Of a stretch of DNA of 64,000 nucleotides, positions 26,465 to 35,358 are shown in pieces (position 1 is the stretch's first letter; every line of letters begins with the position of its first letter). Both the position numbers and the translations under genes were made by a program. The stretch comes from Kineococcus xinjiangensis (GTDB lineage: Bacteria > Actinomycetota > Actinomycetes > Actinomycetales > Kineococcaceae), in the NCBI RefSeq assembly GCF_002934625.1, contig NZ_PTJD01000012.1, forward strand, positions 88,952 through 152,951, in the 5' to 3' direction. The notes below the pieces were generated by a model. That model did no database searches and was not told the origin of the DNA. It saw only the letters and a program-made list of their open reading frames with translations.

Positions 26465-27675
26465 TCGGCACCCCGGCCGGTGACCGCGAGGCCCTCCCCG
26501 GCCTGACCGCCCGGGTGCGGGCGCGCCTGGCCCGGCACGGCGGGGAGCTCACCCCGCAGGAGGTGGCCGCCGCGGTGCGCGCGGAGGGAGTGGTGCTCGG
26601 CGCGGCGTCGCTGCTGGAGCTCGTCGACGCCCTGCGGGCCGAGCTCGTGGGCCTCGGCCCCCTCGAAGCGGTGCTGCGCACGCCCGGAACGACCGACGTC
26701 CTCGTCAACGGCGGCGGCGCCGTCTGGTGCGACCGCGGCGAGGGCCTCGTCCGGGTCGCCGTGGACCTCGGAGGGGAGGCGGGGGCCCGGGCGCTCGCCG
26801 TGCGGCTGGCCGCCGGAGCCGGGCGACGGCTCGACGACGCCAGCCCCTGCGTCGACGGGCGCCTCCCCGACGGCACCCGCCTGCACGCGGTCCTGCCGCC
26901 GGTGTCCCCCGAGGGCACCCACCTGTCCCTGCGGGTGCCCGCCGCGACCCGGTTCGGCCTGGACGACCTCGTGGCCGCCGGCGCGATCCCCGACGGCTGG
27001 GCGCCGGTGCTGCGGGCCGTCGTGGAGCAGCGGCTGTCCTTCCTCGTCTCCGGGGGCACCGGGGCCGGCAAGACCACCGTCCTGGAGGCCCTGCTGGGCC
27101 AGGTCGGCCCCGGCGAGCGGATCGTGCTCGTCGAGGACGCCGGGGAGCTGCGCCCCGCGCACCCGCACGTCGTCCGGCTGGAGGCCCGGCGGCCCAACGT
27201 CGAGGGCCGCGGCGAGGTGCCCCTGGAGGTCCTGGTGCGGCAGGCGCTGCGGATGCGGCCGGACCGGCTCGTCGTCGGGGAGTGCCGCGGTCCGGAGGTG
27301 CGCGACCTCCTCGCGGCGCTGAACACCGGGCACGCGGGCGCCGGGACCGTGCACGCCAACACCTCCGCCCACGTCGTGGCCCGCCTGCAGGCGCTCGGCG
27401 CCCTCGCCGGGATGGCCCCCGCCGCCGTGGACGCGCAGTTCACCGCCGCCGTGGACGTCGTCCTGCACGTGCAGCGCGACCGGCGGGGGCGGCGGCTGCG
27501 GGAGGTCGCGGTCGTCGGCGGTGACGGCGGTGCGCCGCTCGTGCAGCCGGCGCTGCTCGACGGGCCGTCGGAGCGCACCACCGCCCACGGCTGGCAGGCG
27601 CTGGCGCGACGGCTGGGCCTCGACCCGGGCCGACCTCCGGGAGCGCGTGCGGGCGTGGGGAGCCGGCAGTGCTGA
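26461..27675 (+). CDS. TadA/CpaF-family secretion ATPase
   Basis: 404 residues. Drives assembly or retraction of Flp-type pili. N-terminal domain (1-150) is followed by the ATPase with Walker A VSGGTGAGKTTVLEAL (around 200), Asp box VEDAGELRP, Walker B-type RMRPDRLVVGECRGPEV, and the His box GTVHANTSAHVVARL. The family's RecA-like core is complete. This tadA is unrelated to the tRNA deaminase at 9,045. GTG start overlaps the upstream stop; its 3' end overlaps the next gene. Confidence 0.92.
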   Translation: MIGTPAGDREALPGLTARVRARLARHGGELTPQEVAAAVRAEGVVLGAASLLELVDALRAELVGLGPLEAVLRTPGTTDVLVNGGGAVWCDRGEGLVRVAVDLGGEAGARALAVRLAAGAGRRLDDASPCVDGRLPDGTRLHAVLPPVSPEGTHLSLRVPAATRFGLDDLVAAGAIPDGWAPVLRAVVEQRLSFLVSGGTGAGKTTVLEALLGQVGPGERIVLVEDAGELRPAHPHVVRLEARRPNVEGRGEVPLEVLVRQALRMRPDRLVVGECRGPEVRDLLAALNTGHAGAGTVHANTSAHVVARLQALGALAGMAPAAVDAQFTAAVDVVLHVQRDRRGRRLREVAVVGGDGGAPLVQPALLDGPSERTTAHGWQALARRLGLDPGRPPGARAGVGSRQC

Positions 27676-28418
27676 CGGCGGTCGCGGTCGCCAGCGCCTG
27701 CGCCTGCGCAGGGGCGGTGCTGCTGACACCCGGCCCCGACGCCGCGCGACGCCTGCGCCGGCCCGGGCCCCGCCCAGCGGTCGCGGAGGCCGCGGTCCAC
27801 CGTGGTCTGCGCGCCCGGCTCGGCGCCCGCACCGGCGCCCCGCGCACCGGCGAGGAGGAGCAGCTGCTGCGCTCGGCCGTCCTCGCGGAGCGGCTGGCGG
27901 CGCTGCTGAGCGCCGGGACCGACCCGGCCACGGCGTGGTTCCGGGCCGGTGCCTCCAGCGGGCTGGGCGACGAGGTCGCCGCGGCGCTGGGCCGTGCCGG
28001 GGCCGGCGGGGAGGACGTCGAGCCCCTCCTGCGCTCCGCCGGCCTGACCGCCGCCGGGCCGGTCGCCGCCTCGTGGCGGCTGTCGCAGCGGTGCGGAGCG
28101 GCGGCCGGGGACGTCCTCGCCAGGTGCGCAGCGGGGCTGCGCGAGTCCGCCGACGCGCGCGCGGCGGTGCGCTCGGCGCTGGCGGGTCCCCGCGCGAGCG
28201 CCCGGGTCGTGTCGGTGCTGCCCCTGCTCGGCCTGCTCCTCGGAGCCCTCCTGGGGGCCTCGCCGCTGCAGGTCCTGCTCGGCACCTGGCCTGGTCGCGG
28301 CTGCGCCGCCGTCGCCCTCGTGCTCGCACTGCTGGGCCGGGCCTGGACCCGGGCGCTCGTCCACCGCGCCGAGGCGGCCGGGGGGCGGGCCGCGTCCCCG
28401 CGGGGCGGACGGCGGTGA
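27669..28418 (+). CDS. type II secretion F / TadB-like membrane protein
   Basis: 249 residues. One N-terminal helix, a cytoplasmic helical domain with LAERLAALLSAGTDPATAWFRAG and ASWRLSQRCGAAAGDVLARCAAGLRESADARAAVRSALAGPRASARV typical of T2SSF, then two hydrophobic helices near the end. It would form the inner-membrane platform of the pilus. GTG start overlaps the ATPase gene by 7 bases, and its stop overlaps the next gene's GTG. Confidence 0.85.
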   Translation: MLTAVAVASACACAGAVLLTPGPDAARRLRRPGPRPAVAEAAVHRGLRARLGARTGAPRTGEEEQLLRSAVLAERLAALLSAGTDPATAWFRAGASSGLGDEVAAALGRAGAGGEDVEPLLRSAGLTAAGPVAASWRLSQRCGAAAGDVLARCAAGLRESADARAAVRSALAGPRASARVVSVLPLLGLLLGALLGASPLQVLLGTWPGRGCAAVALVLALLGRAWTRALVHRAEAAGGRAASPRGGRR

Positions 28419-29050
28419 GCGGGACCGGCCTGCTGGTGGGGCTGCTCGCCGCGGCGGTCGTCCTCCTGCTCCCCGCCCGGGCCGGGGAGCAGCGGCTGGG
28501 CCCGCCGCCGCGCCCGCCGGGGCAGGGCGCGGCAGGACCCGGCCGGAGGGTGGGGCGCTCGCTCCTCACCCGCGGTGCCCGCACCGCGCGGCGGGGCGCC
28601 GGCGGGGACCCGGACCCGGAGCCGGACCTGCCGCTGCTGCTGGACCTGGTCGCCGCCGCCACCCGCTCCGGCTGCCCGCCCGGGGCCGCTCTCGACGCGG
28701 TCCTCGACGTGCTGCCCGCCGCCTGCACCGCCGACCTCCGGCGCGTCCGGGCCCAGCTCTCCCTCGGCGCGCCGCCGGAGAGCGCCTGGGCGGACGTGCC
28801 GGCCCCGCTGCACCGCCTGCGCGACCCCCTGCTGCTGTCCGCGGCCACGGGTGCCCCGGCCGCCGCGCTGCTCGAGGCGGCCGCCACCGAGGCGCGGCGG
28901 GACGGGCGGCGGGCGGCGGAGGTGGCGGCGGCCCGGCTCGGAGCGCTCCTCGTCCTGCCGCTGGGGGCGTGCACGCTGCCCGCCTTCGTCCTGCTGGGCG
29001 TCGTGCCCGTGCTGCTGTCGCTGTCCGCGGACGTGCTGACCGGCCCCTGA
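28415..29050 (+). CDS. type II secretion F / TadC-like membrane protein
   Basis: 211 residues. N-terminal membrane helix, then a T2SSF-type domain (LPLLLDLVAAATRSGCPPGAALDAVLD; LLSAATGAPAAALLEAAATEARRDGRR) and a C-terminal hydrophobic hairpin LGALLVLPLGACTLPAFVLLGVVPVLL. Partner of the TadB-like protein. Last gene of the first pilus block; the pilin-like genes resume 2 kb downstream. Confidence 0.85.
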   Translation: MSGTGLLVGLLAAAVVLLLPARAGEQRLGPPPRPPGQGAAGPGRRVGRSLLTRGARTARRGAGGDPDPEPDLPLLLDLVAAATRSGCPPGAALDAVLDVLPAACTADLRRVRAQLSLGAPPESAWADVPAPLHRLRDPLLLSAATGAPAAALLEAAATEARRDGRRAAEVAAARLGALLVLPLGACTLPAFVLLGVVPVLLSLSADVLTGP

Positions 29051-29107
29051 GCGCAGGCGCTCCCGTGGACGTCCGGGCGCCCGCGCTCCGGTGACCAACC
29101 TGGGCGG

Positions 29108-29719
29108 ATGCGCTCCCGGCGGCCCGGACCGGCTGGCAGACTCCCCGCCGTGGTCGCCCCCGAGCCCGCCGCCCCCCACGTCCCCGCGGTCGTCGCCGTC
29201 AGCCGCGACGGGGCGCACCGCTTCTCGAAGCCGACCACCGAGGAGGTCCGGCTCCTCGAGGGGCTCGGCGTCGACGGCGACGCCCACGCTGGCGTCACCG
29301 TCCAGCACCGCTCCCGCGTGGCCCGCGACCCCAGCCGGCCGAACCTGCGGCAGGTGCACCTCGTCCACTCCGAGCTGCACGACGAGCTGCGCGCCCAGGG
29401 CCTCCCCGTCGGCCCCGGGGAGCTGGGGGAGAACGTCACCACGCGCGGCGTGGACCTCCTCGGCCTGCCCCGCGGGACCGTGCTCCGGCTCGGACCCGAG
29501 GCCGAGGTGGAGGTCACCGGGCTGCGCAACCCCTGCCGGCAGATCGACGACTTCCGGCCCGGCGCGCTGCGGGCCGTGCTCGACCGCGACGCCGCGGGCC
29601 GCCTCGTGCGCAAGGCCGGCGTCATGGCGGTGGTCCGCCGCGGAGGGCGGGTCGCACCGGGCGACGCCGTGGTGGTCGTGCTCCCCGACGGCGCGCACGA
29701 GCCCCTGCAACCCGTGTGA
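29108..29719 (+). CDS. MOSC domain-containing protein
   Basis: 203 residues. The MOSC fold is seen in KPTTEEVRLLEGLGVDGDAHAGVTVQHRS, LGENVTTRGVDLLGLPRGT and the conserved Cys in TGLRNPCRQID. MOSC proteins bind molybdenum cofactor or carry sulfur, and small stand-alone ones act in oxidised-base or N-hydroxylated compound detoxification in some bacteria. The N-terminal ~25 residues are low complexity, so a later start is possible. It overlaps a possible upstream start of the next gene. Confidence 0.88.
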   Translation: MRSRRPGPAGRLPAVVAPEPAAPHVPAVVAVSRDGAHRFSKPTTEEVRLLEGLGVDGDAHAGVTVQHRSRVARDPSRPNLRQVHLVHSELHDELRAQGLPVGPGELGENVTTRGVDLLGLPRGTVLRLGPEAEVEVTGLRNPCRQIDDFRPGALRAVLDRDAAGRLVRKAGVMAVVRRGGRVAPGDAVVVVLPDGAHEPLQPV

Positions 29720-29841
29720 GCGGCTCCGCGGCCACGGGCGCACCGCCACCGGTGCCCGCAGGGGGCCTCGGCGTTGGGCCGTTCGGGGGGACCGGTGCCG
29801 CTCCGGCCCGGGCGGTGACCGGTCGTGGGGAGGATCGGGCG

Positions 29842-30894
29842 GTGCCGCCCGCCCCCGAGCCCCGCTTCGTCCGGTGGCTGTGCGGGAACGGCCAGGACCG
29901 CGCCCGCTACGCCGACATGTACTCGCGGTTCGCGAGGGTCTACCTCTTCGGCGCCCTCGTCGGCACCGCCGTCCTGCTCGCGGCCGTCTGGTTCGGCTGG
30001 GTCCTGCTCGTCCTGCACCTGCTCGCCATGGTCACGATCGCGGGCTCCGCCAGCCTGCGCCCGCGCGCCCGGTACCCCGAGGTGGTGGGCGCCTGCGGGT
30101 TCGTGCTCCTCGAGCTGAACCTGGCGGCCTCGGTGGCGGTGACCGGTGGCGTCAGCAGCCCGCTGCTGCCGCTGGTGGCCGTGCCGGTGCTGGGGCAGGC
30201 GGTCTGCTTCCGGCCCCGGGCGATCCTCGTCGGGGCCGCGCTGGGGGCCGCGCTCACCGTGCTGGGCTGCGGAGCGGCGACCGCCCTGCCCCCGCCGCCC
30301 CCGGCGCCGGACGTCCTGCTGCTCGTCTCCAGCCTGATGGTCCTCGCCTGCGTCGTCCTCCTCGCCCACCTGCTCGTCTCCTCAGACCTGCTCTCCCGCG
30401 GCGAGGCGATGCTCGACCCGCTCACCGGCCTGCACAACCGCAGGCTCCTCGAGTCGCACCTGGAGGAGGCGTGCCGGCAGGCGTGGCTGACGGGGCGGCC
30501 GGTCTCGGTGGTGGTGTGCGACCTCGACCACTTCAAGGGCGTCAACGACGGGCACGGGCACGGCCGCGGTGACGCCGTGCTGCGGGGGTTCGCCGCGCTC
30601 CTGCGCGAGGCCGTCGGCGAGGAGGGCCTCGTGCACCGCATGGGCGGTGAGGAGTTCCTCGTGCTGCTGCCGGGCTGCGGGGCGGGGCGGGCCGTGCGGC
30701 TCGCCGAGCTCGTCCGGGCCCGGACCGACGAGGGGCGGGTGGCGGGCCTGCACGTCACGGCCTCGCTCGGCGTGGCGACGGCGGGTCCCGGGCACACCGA
30801 CGCGACCCGGCTGGTGCACGAGGCCGACACGGCGCTCTACGAGGCGAAGCGCTCCGGCCGCAACCGCGTCGTCTGCGCCACGCGGACGCCCTGA
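29842..30894 (+). CDS. diguanylate cyclase (membrane GGDEF protein)
   Basis: 350 residues from the GTG at 29842, which has GGGGAGG at the right distance; a GTG at 29716 overlapping the MOSC stop would add 42 low-complexity residues. About six membrane helices (residues 30-185) are followed by a GGDEF domain: DPLTGLHNRRLLESHL, VVVCDLDHFKGVNDGHGHGRGD, and active site MGGEEF, a functional variant of GGDEF. No RxxD inhibitory site is obvious. It makes c-di-GMP, which often controls pili; it sits between the two halves of the pilus locus. Confidence 0.88.
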   Translation: MPPAPEPRFVRWLCGNGQDRARYADMYSRFARVYLFGALVGTAVLLAAVWFGWVLLVLHLLAMVTIAGSASLRPRARYPEVVGACGFVLLELNLAASVAVTGGVSSPLLPLVAVPVLGQAVCFRPRAILVGAALGAALTVLGCGAATALPPPPPAPDVLLLVSSLMVLACVVLLAHLLVSSDLLSRGEAMLDPLTGLHNRRLLESHLEEACRQAWLTGRPVSVVVCDLDHFKGVNDGHGHGRGDAVLRGFAALLREAVGEEGLVHRMGGEEFLVLLPGCGAGRAVRLAELVRARTDEGRVAGLHVTASLGVATAGPGHTDATRLVHEADTALYEAKRSGRNRVVCATRTP

Positions 30895-31034
30895 GCCGTC
30901 CACAGCCACCCGCACCGGGTCCTGCGTCCCCAGGAGCGGCCGGCCGGGCGGTCCGGGGCGCTCGTGCGGGGGAGGGTCGCAGCGGGTCGCGAGGGCGGTC
31001 CGCGCACCGGCCGCGACGCCGGCGGAGGAGTGAC

Positions 31035-31331
31035 GTGGAAGGTCTCGGAGCGCATCGGGAGGACCGGGCAGGGGCGGGACGGGCACGGGGTGTCCGGGCA
31101 GGGGCGGGACGGGGCGGGCGGCGACCGGGTCACGGTCCGGCGGGTGCAGGCGCCGTCCCCGCCGGGCAGGGGGAGGCACGGACGGGCGACGAGGGGATGG
31201 CCACCGCGGAGTACGCCATCGCCACCCTCGCCGCCTGCGGCTTCGCGGGCCTGCTGGTGGCGCTCCTGCGCAGCGACGAGGTGCGGGGCCTCCTCCTGGG
31301 GATCGTCCGCTCGGCGCTGACGCTGGGATGA
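31035..31331 (+). CDS. DUF4244 / Flp pilin-like protein
   Basis: 98 residues from a GTG with GGAGGAG before it. The conserved C-terminal 45 residues hold the class IVb prepilin site: G followed by MATAEY, with Glu at +5 and Tyr at +6, then a hydrophobic segment IATLAACGFAGLLVALL. Processing after that Gly would leave a mature peptide of 44 residues. The Gly/Arg-rich leader of about 54 residues is unusually long; an alternative ATG at 31197 would remove the cleavage site Gly. Confidence 0.8.
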   Translation: MEGLGAHREDRAGAGRARGVRAGAGRGGRRPGHGPAGAGAVPAGQGEARTGDEGMATAEYAIATLAACGFAGLLVALLRSDEVRGLLLGIVRSALTLG

Positions 31332-31768
31332 GCGGCAGGCGCGCCCGGCGGGGCGGTGCGGTCGGGGCGAGTGCGGCCGGGGCCCGCGGGGACCGGGGGA
31401 GCGTCACGGCCGAGCTGGCGCTCGCCCTGCCCGCGGTGGTGCTCGTGCTGTGCGCCGTGCTCGCGACCGGGGAGGTGGCGATCGCGCAGGTGCGCTGCAC
31501 CGACGCCGCCCGCGCCGCCGCCCGCAGCGCGGCCCGGGGGGAGCCCGCGCACGTGGTGCGGGCCGCCGCGGAGACCCTCGCCCCCGCCGGGGCGAGGGTC
31601 GAGGTGGGCCCGGGCGGGCTGGGCGTGCAGGTGAGCGTGGAGGTGGCCGTCGACCTCGGCGGCCGCCTCGGAGGCCGCCTGCCCGTGCGCGGCCACGCCA
31701 CCGCGGCCCTGGAGCACGCGGGGGCGGGTCAGGTGGGCGCGGGGCACATGGGGGCGGGGTCGCCGTGA
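31328..31768 (+). CDS. TadE family pseudopilin-like protein
   Basis: 146 residues. G-SVTAELALALPAVVLVLCAVLA (about residues 25-47) is a prepilin-like or TadE hydrophobic segment with Glu at +5. The rest is Ala/Arg/Val-rich with a short strand region and a His/Gly tail containing AGAGQVGAGHMGAG. It overlaps the DUF4244 gene (ATGA) and the next gene. Predicted minor pilin or assembly factor. Confidence 0.83.
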   Translation: MSGRRARRGGAVGASAAGARGDRGSVTAELALALPAVVLVLCAVLATGEVAIAQVRCTDAARAAARSAARGEPAHVVRAAAETLAPAGARVEVGPGGLGVQVSVEVAVDLGGRLGGRLPVRGHATAALEHAGAGQVGAGHMGAGSP

Positions 31769-32148
31769 GCCGCGCACTGCCCCGGCGACGGCCCCGGGGT
31801 CCGGCGGAGGAGGGCAGCGCCGCCGTCCTCGTCCTGGCGGTGGCGCTGACCGCGGTGGTCCTCGCCGTCGCGGTCGCCGCGCTCGGCGCCGCGGCGGGGG
31901 CCCGGCACCGTGCGGAGGCCGCCGCGGACCTCGCCGCCCTGGCCGCGGCGGACGTCCTGCTGGGGCGCGCCGGTGGGGACGCGTGCGGCCGGGCCGCGGA
32001 GGTGGTGGCCGCCCACGCCGCCGCGCTCACCGCCTGCAGCCCCGGCCCCGACGGCAGCGTCACGGTGGAGGTGCGCTGCGCACCGCGCGGTGCGGGCCGG
32101 CTGCTGGGCCCGGCGACGGCCCGGGCCAGGGCGGGCAGGGGTGCGTGA
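31765..32148 (+). CDS. Rv3654c-like TadG/pilus-associated protein
   Basis: 127 residues. EEGSAAVLVLAVALTAVVLAVAVAALGAAAGARHRAEAAADLAALAAADVLLG is the hallmark of the Rv3654c/TadE-like family: one hydrophobic helix then a conserved RAEAAADLAALAAA helix. Two cysteines in the C-terminal part may pair. GTG start overlaps the TadE stop. Last gene of the pilus locus; it converges with the helicase gene, 33 bases apart, with no strong terminator seen. Confidence 0.82.
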   Translation: MSRALPRRRPRGPAEEGSAAVLVLAVALTAVVLAVAVAALGAAAGARHRAEAAADLAALAAADVLLGRAGGDACGRAAEVVAAHAAALTACSPGPDGSVTVEVRCAPRGAGRLLGPATARARAGRGA

Positions 32149-32181
32149 GCCCGCGGCGGAACCGCGTCCGCGAGCCGCTCG

Positions 32182-34833
32182 TCAGCCGCCCGGCCCCGTC
32201 CCCGCCGCCGGGTCCTGCTCCGCCTCCGGCAGCACCCCCGCCAGCGCCGCGGCCAGCGCACCCAGCAGCGCCAGCGCGCCCTCCTTGTCGAGCGGCTCGT
32301 TGCCGTTGCCGCACTTGGGCGACTGCACGCACGACGGGCAGCCGACGGCGCACTCGCAGGAGCCGACCGCGTCCCGCGTCGCGCCGATCCACCGTGCGGC
32401 GCGGGCGCGGCCGCGGTCGCTGAAGCCCGCCCCGCCGGGCACCGCGTCGTGGACGAACACCGTGGGTAGGCCGGTGTCGGGGTGCGCGGCCGTGGACAGC
32501 CCGCCGAGGTCCCAGCGGTCGCACGTCGCCAGCAGCGGCAGCATCCCGATCGCGGCGTGCTCCGCGGCGTGCAGGGCGCCGGGCACCCGCAGCTGCGCCG
32601 CCGCCCGCGCCGCCTCCCCGCCGCCGTCGGCCGCCGCGAGCAGGTCCAGCGCGACCTCCGGGTCGACGGTCCACCAGACCGCCCGGGTGCGCAGCCGCCG
32701 CTCCGGCAGGTCCAGCGGCACCTCGCCCAGGACCTGCCCCGTCCGCAGCCGACGCCGCAGGAACCCCACGACCTGCGAGGCCACCTCCACGACCCCCCAG
32801 TGCAGGGCGAAGGCGCCGGCGCGCTCGCTGCCGTCGGTGGCGAGGACCCGCACGTCGGCGAGCTCGCGCGCGTGGGTGGTGTAGTCGGGTTCCTCCCGGT
32901 GGACGACGGCGACCGACTCCTCCAGGTCCAGGTCGTCCACGAGGTGGGTCACGCCCTGGTGCACGTACACGGCACCGGGGAAGACCGCGTGGTGGGAGGC
33001 GGAGGCGTCGACCGTGCCGAGCACCCGGCCGGTGCCGCGCTCCACGACCCGGACGGGCTCCCCACCGCCGCCGCGCAGGTCGGTGAGGTCCGCGGCGCGC
33101 TCCCGCCGCGTCCAGTACCAGCCGGTGGGGCGCCTGCGCAGCATGCCCCGCTGCACCAGGAGCTCGCACACGTCGGCGGCGGTGGGGCCGAACAGCTCCA
33201 GGTCGGCGTCGGAGAGGGGGATCTCCGCGGCCGCCGCGCACAGGTGCGGGGCGAGCACGTAGGGGTTGCCGGGGTCGAACACCGCGGCCTCCACGGCGGG
33301 GCCGAGCAGCGCCTCGGGGTGGTTGACGAGGTAGGTGTCCAGCGGGTCGTCGCGGGCGATGAGCACCCCGAGGGCGTGCCCGCCGCGGCGGCCGGCGCGG
33401 CCCACCTGCTGCCACCAGGAGGCGCGCGTGCCGGGCCAGCCGGCGACGAGGACGGCGTCGAGGCCGGAGACGTCGACCCCGAGCTCCAGGGCGCTGGTGG
33501 TGCTCAGCCCGAGCAGCCTGCCCTCGCGCAGGTCGGCCTCCAGGGCGCGGCGCTCCTCGGGGAGGAAGCCGCCCCGGTAGGCGGCGACCCGCTCGCGCGC
33601 GCTCGGGCGGATCTCGGCGAGGACGCGGCGGGCGGTCGTGGCGACGGCCTCGGCGGCGTGCCGGGAGCGGACGAAGACGAGGGTGCGGACCTGCTCGGAG
33701 ACGAGGTCGGCGAGCAGGTCGGCGGCCTCGGCGGTGGCGCTGCGGCGCAGGGGACCGGTGCCGTCGGCGGCGGGCGGGTGACCGGTGGCGCGTGCGGTGG
33801 CGCGGCGGCTCTCGCGGTCGTCGAGGCCGGCGGGGTCCTCGGGACCGGCGGGCGCGGTGTCCTCGGGCGCGCCGAGGGCGTCGTCCAGCCGCGCGAGCGC
33901 CTCCGCCACGTCCGCGCCGTCGCCGGTCTCCAGCGCCGGTCCGCCGCCCCGGCTGCTCGCCCGGTCCACCAGCAGCGGCGGCTCCCACAGCGCGAGGGAC
34001 ACCGGTCCCCGCGTCGAGGTGTCCTCCACGACGGCCTCGACGTCCAGGCCGACGAGGCGGCGGGCGGTGGCGGCGGGATCGGCGACGGTGGCGGAGGCGA
34101 GGACGAAGACCGGCCGGGCCCCGTAGCGGGCGGCGATCCGGCGCAGCCGCCGCAGGACGGCGGCGGTGTGGGCGCCGAAGACCCCGCGGTAGGAGTGGCA
34201 CTCGTCGACGACCACGTAGCGCAGCCGCCGCAGGAACGAGCTCCACCGCTCGTGGCCGGGCAGCAGGGAGCGGTGCAGCATGTCGGCGTTGGTGAGGACG
34301 TAGCCGGCGTGCTCCCGCACCCAGCGGCGCTCCTCCGGCGGGGTGTCCCCGTCGTAGGTGGCGGCGCGCACCCCGGGGACTCCGAGGGCCCGCAGTCCGT
34401 CGAGCTGGTCGGCGGCGAGCGCCTTCGTGGGGGAGAGGTACAGGGCGGTCGCGTCGCGTCCCGTCGGTCCCCGGCTGCCGGCGCGCAGGTCGCTGAGCAC
34501 CGGCAGCAGGTACGCCAGCGACTTGCCGGAGGCGGTGCCGGCGCTGAGCACGGTGGAGCGCCCGGCGTGGACGGCCTCTGCGGTGCGCACCTGGTGCAGC
34601 CAGGGGCGCTGCACCCCGCGGCGGGTGAAGGCCGCGACGACCTCCGGGTCGGCCCAGGCGGGCCACTCGCCGGTCCGGCCGGCCCGGGCGGGCAGCCGCT
34701 CCAGGTGGCGCAGCCTGCCGACGCCACGCCGGCGCAGGAGCGCCTCGAGGCGCTCGGCGTCGCCCTGCCCGGCGGCGGCGCCCGCGCGCCCGGGCGCACG
34801 GGCCGGCTCGGGGGCGGGCGACGGGCCGGTCAC
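32182..34833 (-). CDS. DEAD/DEAH-box helicase with DUF1998 (MrfA/YprA-like)
   Basis: 883 residues. Helicase core: AGTASGKSLAYLLP (Walker A), ALYLSPTKALAADQL, VVVDECHSYRG (DECH), LASATVADP, and the second RecA domain with FVRSRHAAE and QVGRAGRRG. The C-terminal DUF1998 region contains the four-cysteine metal site CECAVGCPSC...C near residues 830-848. In Bacillus the relative MrfA acts in repair of mitomycin-damaged DNA. The gene is divergent from bldG, the same arrangement I recall from Streptomyces. Single gene unit. Confidence 0.92.
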   Translation of the reverse strand: MTGPSPAPEPARAPGRAGAAAGQGDAERLEALLRRRGVGRLRHLERLPARAGRTGEWPAWADPEVVAAFTRRGVQRPWLHQVRTAEAVHAGRSTVLSAGTASGKSLAYLLPVLSDLRAGSRGPTGRDATALYLSPTKALAADQLDGLRALGVPGVRAATYDGDTPPEERRWVREHAGYVLTNADMLHRSLLPGHERWSSFLRRLRYVVVDECHSYRGVFGAHTAAVLRRLRRIAARYGARPVFVLASATVADPAATARRLVGLDVEAVVEDTSTRGPVSLALWEPPLLVDRASSRGGGPALETGDGADVAEALARLDDALGAPEDTAPAGPEDPAGLDDRESRRATARATGHPPAADGTGPLRRSATAEAADLLADLVSEQVRTLVFVRSRHAAEAVATTARRVLAEIRPSARERVAAYRGGFLPEERRALEADLREGRLLGLSTTSALELGVDVSGLDAVLVAGWPGTRASWWQQVGRAGRRGGHALGVLIARDDPLDTYLVNHPEALLGPAVEAAVFDPGNPYVLAPHLCAAAAEIPLSDADLELFGPTAADVCELLVQRGMLRRRPTGWYWTRRERAADLTDLRGGGGEPVRVVERGTGRVLGTVDASASHHAVFPGAVYVHQGVTHLVDDLDLEESVAVVHREEPDYTTHARELADVRVLATDGSERAGAFALHWGVVEVASQVVGFLRRRLRTGQVLGEVPLDLPERRLRTRAVWWTVDPEVALDLLAAADGGGEAARAAAQLRVPGALHAAEHAAIGMLPLLATCDRWDLGGLSTAAHPDTGLPTVFVHDAVPGGAGFSDRGRARAARWIGATRDAVGSCECAVGCPSCVQSPKCGNGNEPLDKEGALALLGALAAALAGVLPEAEQDPAAGTGPGG

Positions 34834-34966
34834 GGGAAGAGTGTGGTCCCGCGGCGGCGATCCCGCCGGGCCGGGGTGACCTGGGCGCGCCCCTCACGCA
34901 GTGCGATGGTTCAATGCCTGTCAGGCCCATCGAGCGGTGGGCCCGTGTCTGCAGCGAGGAGGGGTC

Positions 34967-35335
34967 GTGGATCTGTCGGTGACCAGCCGTGAAGAGGGCG
35001 GACGCACCGTCGTCGAGGTGTCCGGCGAGATCGACGTCTACACCGCACCCACCCTGCGCGAGCGGCTCAACGAGCTGGTCGGGGCCGGGCACCACCACCT
35101 CGTGGTGGACATGGAGGGCGTGGAGTTCCTCGACTCCACCGGGCTCGGCGTGCTCGTGGGCGGCCTGAAGCGGGTCCGCTCCCACGACGGCTCGCTGCAC
35201 CTGGTGTGCCAGCGCGAGAAGATCCTGAAGGTCTTCCGCATCACGGGTCTGACGAAGGTCTTCCCGATCCACGACTCGGTGGCCGACGCGATCGCCGCAT
35301 CCAGCGCTGCGGACACCTCCGGCGCAGCTTCCTGA
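34967..35335 (+). CDS. bldG: anti-sigma factor antagonist (STAS, BldG-like)
   Basis: 122 residues. A single STAS domain with the phosphorylatable Ser in [19 protein letters not shown] (near residue 57), and [20 protein letters not shown]. Dephosphorylated BldG-type proteins sequester anti-sigma kinases in a partner switch. GAGGAGGGGTC precedes the GTG at 34967; the longer frame upstream has no ribosome binding site. The kinase partner follows 23 bases downstream. Confidence 0.9.
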   Translation: MDLSVTSREEGGRTVVEVSGEIDVYTAPTLRERLNELVGAGHHHLVVDMEGVEFLDSTGLGVLVGGLKRVRSHDGSLHLVCQREKILKVFRITGLTKVFPIHDSVADAIAASSAADTSGAAS

Positions 35336-35358
35336 CGACTGCCGGGACCGGCGCACCC

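Noticed and set aside
24715..30369. Very long minus-strand open frame (1884 codons)
   Set aside because: It lies opposite the PBP, ssd, tad, MOSC and GGDEF genes and is an effect of high GC. Its translation is Arg/Ala/Pro/Ser without domains.
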